A stretch of DNA of 64,000 nt, from the NCBI GenBank assembly GCA_003222245.1, contig QHVH01000033.1, positions 1 to 64,000 on the forward strand, read 5' to 3'. Of this stretch, positions 18,476 to 25,649 are shown in pieces. The stretch is from Blastocatellia bacterium AA13. Lineage in GTDB: Bacteria > Acidobacteriota > Blastocatellia > UBA7656. Every line of letters starts with the position of its first letter. Positions within the stretch are counted from its first letter, which is position 1. A program made the translations under genes and the position numbers. A model generated the notes under the pieces. The model was not told the DNA's origin and searched no databases. It worked only from the letters and a program-made list of their open reading frames with translations.

Positions 18476-19345
18476 ATGACGAATACTGAGCCCATCATTC
18501 GCATCAATGTAGACGTAACGAATCCGGGGCAGTTCTTTGCCTGCTGTGGTCTGCTTGAACTCGCAAGCCGGATTGATCAATACGCGATGGCTCATTTCGA
18601 GAACGGCCAATTTTGGGTAGCCGGTGATGTTCAGACCGTGCTTGATCGCTTCTTTGCCTGCAAAGTCAAAGTAGACACGAAAGCCGTTGTCAAAAGTGAC
18701 GACGATGCTGACGAAGCGGATGAAAAGGATGAGGTCAATTCACACCGAGGCCGCATTTACCCAATGACGCTTGGCGACCCATTCAATCTGCTGCTTGATT
18801 GGTGGAATGATAGAGAAGCGCAAGGTCAACGGTTGAAGACTTGGACGGCGGGTATGCGTGTTACTGACCTTCTCCTGGGCTTCCACAAGAAACAGAAACG
18901 GAAGGGGCAAACCGTTCTAACGTACATACCTTCCATGCGGGATCATTTCGCGGCAGCCGTGAAACGAAGCCCGGATGATTGGCTGCGCGAAACCTGGCCG
19001 ATTAAAGAGCCAAGCGACTTTGCCTACGACAGCCGGCTTTCGCGAAAAAATGCTCTCGATCTAGGACACACCTCCATTGGCATAATGGCCTTCTCGCCAG
19101 CCATTGATGTTTTGACGTTGATTGGGCTGCAACGCTTTCGCCCAAGAATGGTGGAAGTGTGGACTCGCAATCGCTATTTCACTTGGAGCCAGCCACTGCC
19201 AGTCGAGGTCGCTGCCGTAGCAACGCTGGGGCTGCTTCCTCGTCTCAACGGAACTTGTTTTGAGTTCCCCATCAAAGCGCGTGATGCGCAGGGACGTTAT
19301 AAGCTCTTCGGTCACGCTCAACCTATAAGGAGTTCCCATGTCTGA
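18476..19345 (+). CDS. csb3: Csb3-like subunit (putative Cas8 role), type I-G
   Basis: The 289-residue protein begins with INVDVTNPGQFFACCGLLELASRI, the N-terminal pattern I associate with Csb3 of type I-U systems. It also contains RLKTWTAGMRVTDLLLGFH and LDLGHTSIGIMAFSPAIDVLTLIGLQRFRP. It occupies the position between cas3 and csb1 where the large subunit lies, and the usual Csx17 large subunit is absent from the window. I infer that Csb3 serves as the Cas8-like (PAM-recognising or structural) component, though it is small for that. GGAGGAATAAGC precedes the ATG, and its end overlaps csb1 by 8 bp. Confidence 0.75.
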   Translation: MTNTEPIIRINVDVTNPGQFFACCGLLELASRIDQYAMAHFENGQFWVAGDVQTVLDRFFACKVKVDTKAVVKSDDDADEADEKDEVNSHRGRIYPMTLGDPFNLLLDWWNDREAQGQRLKTWTAGMRVTDLLLGFHKKQKRKGQTVLTYIPSMRDHFAAAVKRSPDDWLRETWPIKEPSDFAYDSRLSRKNALDLGHTSIGIMAFSPAIDVLTLIGLQRFRPRMVEVWTRNRYFTWSQPLPVEVAAVATLGLLPRLNGTCFEFPIKARDAQGRYKLFGHAQPIRSSHV

Positions 19346-20423
19346 ACTATTGAGCAAGTACGATGATCTTCTCAAAGATTCCGGTCCAGCCGCTATTGTG
19401 TTCAAGCAATGGCTCAAACCTGTTGGTAGTGAAGTTTTCTTTCCCCCAACCTACGCGAATCCATCGCAGAGAAAAGGAGACCCGCCGGTTTACAACATTG
19501 ATCGCTTCGAGAGCGCAAAGCATTCCGTCTGCGTGATTGATAGTATTCCATCCCAAGCTAATCGCATTGAGCCGTCTCTTGGGCGAGTGACCGACAAAGA
19601 AGGCAAAGCCATCAGGCTCGTGCCCAAAGTTGTGGTCAAAACGATGGTTGACGGCGAAGAAAAGCAAGTGAATTTGCTCGAAGCCGGGCATCGCGCCGCC
19701 GATGCCGTTGTTCAGCTTTCCTCGCTTCGGGAGGACATCACGAAAGCTATCAAAGCCTATCGAGATGGAGATGCAACCCGGTTAGCCAAGCTCGCGCCAA
19801 CTTCTCTGGTGTTTGGAATGTGGGACTCGCGCAAGAGCGGCGTGAAAGTGCCTCGGTTGTTGAACTCGATCATCCGAGCTTATGACGTGTTAGAGCATCG
19901 ACGCTCATCGCAATTCAATGCGGCTCTGGATTTTGAATCTGCCGGTGTCGTGCCGGGCAAAGGCGACAAGAAACTGTCTGAGGTAGGCATGAATGGCGCA
20001 CCAGCGACATTCCAGCACGGCGGCATTGAAGCCCGCGGCGGCATCTGCCGTGATGCGTCGTTGAATCTCTGCACCTTGCGCGATATTCCTGGCACAGATG
20101 AGAACCAGACACTCGCGTTGCAGCGTTACATCCTCGGCCTCTCGCTTGTCGCGCTGACCTACTTCGACGGCAAGATATTCAACCTTCGCCAGGGATGCCA
20201 ACTTGTTGCAATTCCAGAAAAGCCGATGACGCGGACATTCATTAATGCGGACGGTTCTGAGACTCCGTTTGGTGACGATGCCGAGGGCGTTCTGGCTTAC
20301 GCTGCATCAGCCGCAGCCGCATTCGGAGTAGACAATGACCGCATTGACGAGAAGTTCAATCCGACATTGGCAAAAGATGAGTTAAAGAAGAGCACTAAAG
20401 ATGAGGAAGGAGGCAAGTCGTGA
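19338..20423 (+). CDS. csb1: Csb1 (Cas7 backbone subunit), type I-G
   Basis: The 361-residue protein matches the GSU0053/Csb1 family, the Cas7-type RAMP that polymerises along crRNA to form the Cascade backbone. Recognisable segments are VFFPPTYA near the start, CVIDSIPSQANRIEP, VVQLSSLREDI, SLVFGMWDSRKSGVKVPRLLNSIIRAYDV, and the glycine-rich QHGGIEARGGICRDASLNL. It overlaps csb3 upstream and csb2 downstream (4 bp), so cascade subunits are translationally coupled. Confidence 0.9.
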   Translation: MSELLSKYDDLLKDSGPAAIVFKQWLKPVGSEVFFPPTYANPSQRKGDPPVYNIDRFESAKHSVCVIDSIPSQANRIEPSLGRVTDKEGKAIRLVPKVVVKTMVDGEEKQVNLLEAGHRAADAVVQLSSLREDITKAIKAYRDGDATRLAKLAPTSLVFGMWDSRKSGVKVPRLLNSIIRAYDVLEHRRSSQFNAALDFESAGVVPGKGDKKLSEVGMNGAPATFQHGGIEARGGICRDASLNLCTLRDIPGTDENQTLALQRYILGLSLVALTYFDGKIFNLRQGCQLVAIPEKPMTRTFINADGSETPFGDDAEGVLAYAASAAAAFGVDNDRIDEKFNPTLAKDELKKSTKDEEGGKS

Positions 20424-21853
20424 CGCGATACCTTCTTCTTTCGATCTATTTCCTTGATGATCGTTATCACGGCCTGACCGACAACGGCGATAGACCTGAG
20501 TGGCCGCCTTCACCATTTCGCGTATTTCAAGCACTGGTAGCTGGCAACGCTCGCGGACCGACAATTTCGGAGTCGCTGAAGAATGCGCTGCAATGGCTCG
20601 AATCACTCAAAGAACCTCCCGACATAATTGCGCCGCAAGCGCAGACAGGGCGAACCTCGCTGACTTATGTGCTCAACAACGTTTCGTCTCGAAGTCGCAC
20701 ACCCAAGACCATCCAGCCGACACTGCTTAACGGTGACCGGCTTGTTCAGTACGCGTGGAAGTTTGATGCGTCAGATGCCGACAGTGTGAAGCACGCCGAA
20801 TCGCTCAAGGACGCGGCTCGCCATATCAACGCGTTAGGTTGGGGCATAGATTTAGCTGTAGGTAACGGTGATATTGTCGAAGCTCTGCCGCCATTGCCAG
20901 AACACCGAATTCAATACCACCCAGCTAACGCAGGTTTTTCATGGGGGTTGGATTTGCGAGTGCCCAGGCAAGAAAGCCTGCTTTCGCTTGAGCGAACATA
21001 CGGTGATTTCATCAGGCGTTATGAATTGCCGGGCGTTACGAAGCTGGAATCAGCAGGCGCAATCTACGATCTGTGTCGTTATGTTGTCGGAGCCACGCGG
21101 CCAAACGTCGCGTTTCGTCTTGTGAACGCCGATGGGGATACCATTTCAGTTCGTCATCAAATGCTTGCGCCTTTGGTGGGATTAGTGCGCGCCTTAGCTA
21201 ATCACTCCGATGTGGCTGCGTCTCTAGGGCAAGATGTCATTGACCGTGAGATCAAAGGCCATCCGAAGGAAAGCACAAACGAGCGCGTTTCGATCTTACC
21301 TTTGCCGACGATTCGCAAAGGCCCAACCGATGGGCGAATTCGCCGAATCATGCTGGCTCAGCCTTATGACTCCAACGGAATGCTTTGCGAACGGCTCGGA
21401 CGTTTGTTTGATGGGCAGGAATTGACTGCATTCAGTGAGGATGACCGATTCCCGCCCATCTTTCTCGAACGGATTACTCGGCGCGATACGGTCTTGCCTT
21501 ACTACACAGGTATTTCCCGTGTTTGGGCATCAGTGACACCTGTACTTCTGCCAGGATACGACGACCGCAAAGAGCACCACGGCGATCATCAGAAACGCCT
21601 GGCACGCGCTGAGCAACTGGTGTGTAAAGCCTTGAGACATGCCGGGATTGCTATTCCAGCCTATGTCGAGCTTTCTCATGTTCCCTGTTGGACTGGCTCG
21701 CTCCACGCCCAAGAATACAACCCGCGAGAGAAACTCGCGCATTATCCGCGCTGGCATGTACGGCTTACATTTGAGCGACCTTGGATGGGTCCGCTCGTTA
21801 TTGGTGCTGGGCGGCACTGTGGTTTCGGACTCTTTGCACGAATGAATGAATAG
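20420..21853 (+). CDS. csb2: Csb2 (Cas5-Cas6 fusion, GSU0054 family), type I-G
   Basis: The 477-residue protein begins RYLLLSIYFLDDRYHG...RPEWPPSPFRVFQALVAG, the Cas5-like half of GSU0054 proteins. It ends with the Cas6-like half: SRVWASVTPVLLPGYDD and the glycine-rich GPLVIGAGRHCGFGLF near the C-terminus. In this family the protein caps the crRNA 5' end and is thought to process the repeat hairpin. Length and both halves look complete. Its start overlaps csb1 by 4 bp. A second Cas6-like gene follows after 76 bp, so the work of crRNA processing may be shared or replaced. Confidence 0.88.
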   Translation: MTRYLLLSIYFLDDRYHGLTDNGDRPEWPPSPFRVFQALVAGNARGPTISESLKNALQWLESLKEPPDIIAPQAQTGRTSLTYVLNNVSSRSRTPKTIQPTLLNGDRLVQYAWKFDASDADSVKHAESLKDAARHINALGWGIDLAVGNGDIVEALPPLPEHRIQYHPANAGFSWGLDLRVPRQESLLSLERTYGDFIRRYELPGVTKLESAGAIYDLCRYVVGATRPNVAFRLVNADGDTISVRHQMLAPLVGLVRALANHSDVAASLGQDVIDREIKGHPKESTNERVSILPLPTIRKGPTDGRIRRIMLAQPYDSNGMLCERLGRLFDGQELTAFSEDDRFPPIFLERITRRDTVLPYYTGISRVWASVTPVLLPGYDDRKEHHGDHQKRLARAEQLVCKALRHAGIAIPAYVELSHVPCWTGSLHAQEYNPREKLAHYPRWHVRLTFERPWMGPLVIGAGRHCGFGLFARMNE

Positions 21854-21929
21854 TTCCTTGGCACAAGAAGGCCAATTATCTGCACGCCTCAATATCCAAA
21901 TTGAGTAGTTTACTTCAGGAGAAAAAGTA

Positions 21930-22727
21930 ATGGCTCGTGTGATTCAATCTCTAGATTCGCTATTTGCGCTAACCTCTCTTGCCGTTGATCCACAGACTAC
22001 TGCTGCGGGCTATGCGCTCACTTCAAGGAATCTCCCGCTCGTCCAAGACGCTCTCCCCTTCGCCGAGCAGGTGCGTCGTGCTCTCATTCGCAATCGCGTG
22101 GACACCTCGCACTCCGAGGCCATCACAGGCAAGACGGCTGACGGAGTGCCGCTCGAAGGACATGAGCACGCCCACTATTTGGCAACTGATGAAGACAATG
22201 ATGGGAGGCTCGATCACGTGACGGTCTATGCTCCGCGTGGATTCGATGCCGGCGACGTAGACGCGCTGGGCCGGTTGACTTGCATTTTTCGACAAGGCAA
22301 TAGACCAGACGTACGAATGGTGCTTACAGGACTTGGCGGGCGCGAGGCATTCGCAAAGCTGGCGATCTTCGATTGCTCAAGGCGATGGCGGTCCGTAACT
22401 CCGTTCGCGTTGCCGCGGTTTTCCAATCGCGGCGGAGGCAAGGGGCCACGCCCGCGCGACCTGCCAGAAGCGCAACTACAGCGCGAACTGCGCTCGCGTG
22501 GATTGCCGGAGCCGGTCGCGATCAAACGCATCGAAGGCTATGCTGCGGAGGGGCGTCCGCTGGTGCGCTGGCTGGAGTTTCATACACGACGCTTCAAAGG
22601 CGATGAAGGTCACGGCTTGGCTGGATTTGAAATCGAGTTTGCGGAAGCCGTAGCCGGACCGCTCGCGCTCGGATTCGCTTGTCACTTTGGGCTGGGATTG
22701 TTTGCGCCAAACACAGAGCGAGGATAG
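21930..22727 (+). CDS. Stand-alone Csb2-C-terminal/Cas6-like protein
   Basis: The 265-residue protein resembles only the C-terminal half of GSU0054/Csb2 proteins. It has ITGKTADGVPLEGHEHAHYL with TDEDNDGRLDHVTVYAP (residues about 65-101), RRWRSVTPFALPRF (151-164), RSRGLPEPVAIKRI, and the glycine-rich C-terminal GPLALGFACHFGLGLF (243-258). The last two blocks are parallel to RVWASVTPVLLPGY and GPLVIGAGRHCGFGLF in the neighbouring csb2. No Cas5 half is present. It has its own AGGAG site and a 76-bp gap, whereas csb3, csb1 and csb2 overlap. The family assignment is by pattern only; a crRNA endonuclease role is inferred, with His78/80/82 as candidate catalytic residues. Confidence 0.7.
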   Translation: MARVIQSLDSLFALTSLAVDPQTTAAGYALTSRNLPLVQDALPFAEQVRRALIRNRVDTSHSEAITGKTADGVPLEGHEHAHYLATDEDNDGRLDHVTVYAPRGFDAGDVDALGRLTCIFRQGNRPDVRMVLTGLGGREAFAKLAIFDCSRRWRSVTPFALPRFSNRGGGKGPRPRDLPEAQLQRELRSRGLPEPVAIKRIEGYAAEGRPLVRWLEFHTRRFKGDEGHGLAGFEIEFAEAVAGPLALGFACHFGLGLFAPNTERG

Positions 22728-23253
22728 CAGTATTCCAGACAACAGAATGCGAATCGTCGAGATCAACAACCGAACTAATGACAATTCCACTCTGTTCAGA
22801 ATCGAACACCTCGAAACCGGCTCGCCTTCACTTTCGCTCTGTTCCGACGATCTTCTAATCGAGCCGCGCAAACGCTCTCGAACTCATAAAAATGAATTCT
22901 GTGTCGCAACTGATTTTTCCTAAGCCATTCGGAGCATACCCTTCATTCATCTTCGTTAATCTTCTTTGGCGCGGAAATATTGGCTTGATGGCAGGTGAAG
23001 TTGAATATCACCAGAAAAAATGTTTCAAAGTAACGCGCGAAGGGCATTGGCAGGTATTCAAACCGCACTATGGACTTTTCGCGAAGGCTGGCGTATTCTG
23101 TGCAAGCCTCAAACGCACTATTAAGCAGGTTCTTTAGCGGTCCCCTAACTCAAGTCTGAATAGTTTCGAAGGGCATTTCACCTACGGACAACCAAAACGT
23201 CGGCGCCCACTCGCATCTTTAGGTGTTCTTCTCAGCCGCATAGGAGGCGCGTC
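22728..23253. other. Long gap inside the cas locus
   Basis: About 525 bp separate the Cas6-like gene from cas4-cas1, while most other junctions in the effector operon are overlapping or under 80 bp. Small frames exist (for example 22892-23137, 81 codons, starting NSVSQLIFPKPFGAYPS) but lack a ribosome binding site or a recognisable family. The adaptation genes probably have their own promoter here; I could not identify one with confidence. GGAGG lies just before the cas4-cas1 ATG. Confidence 0.45.
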
Positions 23254-24987
23254 ATGTCAGCAGTAGCGAGTTTGAATTCACCGGAGCAGTTTCCTGCCCG
23301 GATGATCAATGAGTATTCATACTGTCCCCGCTTATTCTACCTCGAATATGTTCAGCAGGAGTGGGATCACTCCGCTGACACACTCGAAGGCAAGTTTGTC
23401 CATCGGCGGGTTGATACTCAAGCGGGCCAGGCGCCGGCAGCAGATGATCTCGATCAGAATTCCCGCATACATGCTCGCTCTATAGATGTTGGCTCGCAGA
23501 GATTGGGCGCGATTGCGCGAATCGATCTGCTCGAAGGTGAGAACGGATGGGTTATGCCGATTGATTATAAGCGAGGCTCGGCGCCCGACGTGCCGGAAAG
23601 ATCGTGGGAACCTGAGCGCGTGCAATTATGTTTGCAGGGGATGTTACTGCGCGACAATGGCTACAATTGCGACGAGGGCGTGATCTACTACGCGGAGTCA
23701 CAGGAGCGGGTCACGGTACTGTTCGATGCTGAGTTAACCACCCGTACGTTGGAGCTGCTTGATGAAGCGAGAAGCACGGCCGAATCCGGTCGAATACCGC
23801 CGCCATTAATAGATTCGCCTAAATGTCCACGCTGCTCATTAGTCGGGATATGCTTGCCTGATGAAGTCAATCTCCTAAGAATCGAAGCTCAACCGACTCT
23901 GCCTTTCGAGACGGAAGCGGTTTCTGATGAAGAACAGGTACAGGTAACACCGCGAGTCAGGAATTTGATCCCCGCTCGAGACGACAAGCTCGCGCTCTAT
24001 GTTCAAGGCCAGGGCCATAGTGTTGGCTTGAAGGGCGAGCTATTGGAGGTTCGCGACAGGAAAGAGGTCGTTGCAAGAGCGCGCTTAAGGCAGGTGTCTC
24101 AGCTTAGCCTGTTCGGGAATGTTCAGTTGTCGGCCCAGGCATTGCGCGAGGTAGCATCGCGTGATGTCACCATCTTGCACCTTTCATACGGCGGCTGGTT
24201 GTCGGCGGTAACGACTCCACCGCCGCATAAGAACATCGAATTGCGGCGGCGTCAGTTTCAGGCTGCAGCGGATAAGGCAATCTGTCTCTATTTGGCACGA
24301 GCATTTGTTTCAGGAAAGATTCGCAATTCGCGGACGCTTCTTCGCCGAAATGCTCGTCAACTGCATCCACACATCACTCATCGAATGGCTGAGGCTCGTC
24401 ATCGGGCCGACAAAGCAGCGAGCTTGGAACAGCTTCTGGGAATGGAAGGCAGTGCTGCTCGAGATTATTTCGCAAGCTTTTCTCAAATGCTCAAGGTAAC
24501 CGATGAGTCACTCACGGCGTTCGATTTTACTTCGCGGAATCGCCGTCCTCCGCGAGATCCTGTGAACGCCTTGCTGTCGTTCCTGTACGCGATGTTGACC
24601 AAGGAGATGGTAGTCACGTTGATTGGCGCTGGTTTCGATCCGTACCTTGGCTTTTTTCATCAGCCAAGATACGGAAGGCCGGCGCTGGCGCTCGATCTGA
24701 TAGAGGAGTTCCGTCCGCTTATCGCCGATTCGGTTGTAATCGGATTGATCAATACCGGCGAGATTCGCCCGAAGGATTTCATTGCGAGGGCGGGTTCATT
24801 CGCGCTCAAGACGGAAGGGAGAAAACGGGTTCTTGAAGCATATGAGCGGCGGCTTGATACCGAAGTTACGCACCCGCTATTCGGTTATTCGATAAGTTAC
24901 CGCCGCGTGTTTGAGGTGCAGGCGCGGCTGTTGGGGCGTTTCCTTATGGGCGAGATCGCGGGATACGAGCCATTTTGCACGAGGTAA
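23254..24987 (+). CDS. cas4-cas1: Cas4-Cas1 fusion protein
   Basis: The 577-residue protein joins a Cas4 nuclease (residues about 1-205) to the Cas1 integrase. The Cas4 part has the [4Fe-4S] cysteine set: Cys24 in YSYCPRLFYL and CPRCSLVGIC near 192-201. It also has the RecB-type PIDYKRG. The Cas1 part shows LEQLLGMEGSAARDYFASF with the catalytic Glu, then PVNALLSFLYAML and DPYLGFFHQPRYGRPALALDLIEEFRP with the active-site His and acidic residue. Cas4 trims and orients prespacers by PAM before Cas1-Cas2 integrates them. The fusion is typical of type I-G/I-U loci. Confidence 0.95.
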   Translation: MSAVASLNSPEQFPARMINEYSYCPRLFYLEYVQQEWDHSADTLEGKFVHRRVDTQAGQAPAADDLDQNSRIHARSIDVGSQRLGAIARIDLLEGENGWVMPIDYKRGSAPDVPERSWEPERVQLCLQGMLLRDNGYNCDEGVIYYAESQERVTVLFDAELTTRTLELLDEARSTAESGRIPPPLIDSPKCPRCSLVGICLPDEVNLLRIEAQPTLPFETEAVSDEEQVQVTPRVRNLIPARDDKLALYVQGQGHSVGLKGELLEVRDRKEVVARARLRQVSQLSLFGNVQLSAQALREVASRDVTILHLSYGGWLSAVTTPPPHKNIELRRRQFQAAADKAICLYLARAFVSGKIRNSRTLLRRNARQLHPHITHRMAEARHRADKAASLEQLLGMEGSAARDYFASFSQMLKVTDESLTAFDFTSRNRRPPRDPVNALLSFLYAMLTKEMVVTLIGAGFDPYLGFFHQPRYGRPALALDLIEEFRPLIADSVVIGLINTGEIRPKDFIARAGSFALKTEGRKRVLEAYERRLDTEVTHPLFGYSISYRRVFEVQARLLGRFLMGEIAGYEPFCTR

Positions 24988-25059
24988 ACTTAACGGCCGC
25001 CCTTCACAATGAGGCACTCCCGGATATGAATCAGATGAACATTAATGCGGCCTGGACGC

Positions 25060-25167
25060 CGTTGCATTAGGTCCTCCGATAAAGTTCGAATACCGGGAGA
25101 GGAAGGGCCGGTTTATGGATTTAGTTGCTGCGTTGCATTAGGTCCTCCGATAAAATTCGAATACCGG
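25060..25167. repeat. Two 37-bp direct repeats separated by 34 bp, upstream of cas2
   Basis: Copies at 25060-25096 and 25131-25167 differ by one base (G/A). Each begins CGTTGCATTAGGTCCTCCG and ends TTCGAATACCGG. Repeat and gap lengths mimic a one-spacer CRISPR unit, but the sequence is unrelated to the main array repeat. The second copy ends 10 bp before the cas2 start, so it may affect cas2 expression. A plain segmental duplication is the alternative. Confidence 0.75.
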
Positions 25168-25177
25168 ATATCTTTGT

Positions 25178-25474
25178 ATGCAAACCCGATACATTGTGAG
25201 TTATGACATTTGTGATCCAAAGCGCTTGCGGCTCGTCCACAAGACGATGATGGGATATGGGGAACCACTGCAGTATTCGGTTTTTTGCTGCGATCTTTCT
25301 CCTTCAGAACGTATAATGCTGATCGCGGATTTGACCGAAATCGTGGACCATCGTGAAGATCAAGTCATGCTAATCAATATCGGCCCCGCTGATGGGAAAG
25401 GACGCCAGAGCATTGAGACCGTGGGTCGCGCGTTGAATACGGAAGGACTCGAACGTCGCACAATCATTGTTTAG
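25178..25474 (+). CDS. cas2: Cas2
   Basis: The 98-residue protein starts QTRYIVSYDICDPKRLRLVHK, with the conserved Asp at residue 10 and the ferredoxin-like fold pattern (GEPLQYSVFCCDLS, then VMLINIGPADG). Cas2 dimers bridge two Cas1 dimers in the integration complex. It follows cas4-cas1 after about 190 bp that hold a direct repeat, and directly precedes the leader and array. No clear Shine-Dalgarno precedes its ATG. Confidence 0.93.
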   Translation: MQTRYIVSYDICDPKRLRLVHKTMMGYGEPLQYSVFCCDLSPSERIMLIADLTEIVDHREDQVMLINIGPADGKGRQSIETVGRALNTEGLERRTIIV

Positions 25475-25649
25475 AGTAACTCGCGAGAGCCTTACCGATG
25501 GGAGCAACACTGGCGACCGCTCGATGCTTTAATATGTGGGGGATAGCTTGGAGCAAGTACATTCAAGAGGTAAGATGATCGGGTGCGCAAGAGAGGCGCT
25601 CGCAAGGGCTACTGTAACGATAGTCTTTGCTGAGTTTGGGACCAGAGCC
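25475..25649 (+). promoter_or_regulatory. CRISPR leader
   Basis: The 175 bp between cas2 and the first repeat contain no gene. Repeats next to it are perfect while those at the far end decay, so this is the leader from which the array is transcribed and at which new spacers are inserted. Confidence 0.75.

Noticed and set aside
22892-23137. 81-codon frame in the cas gap
   Set aside because: No ribosome binding site or recognisable family; kept only as a possibility in the gap description.
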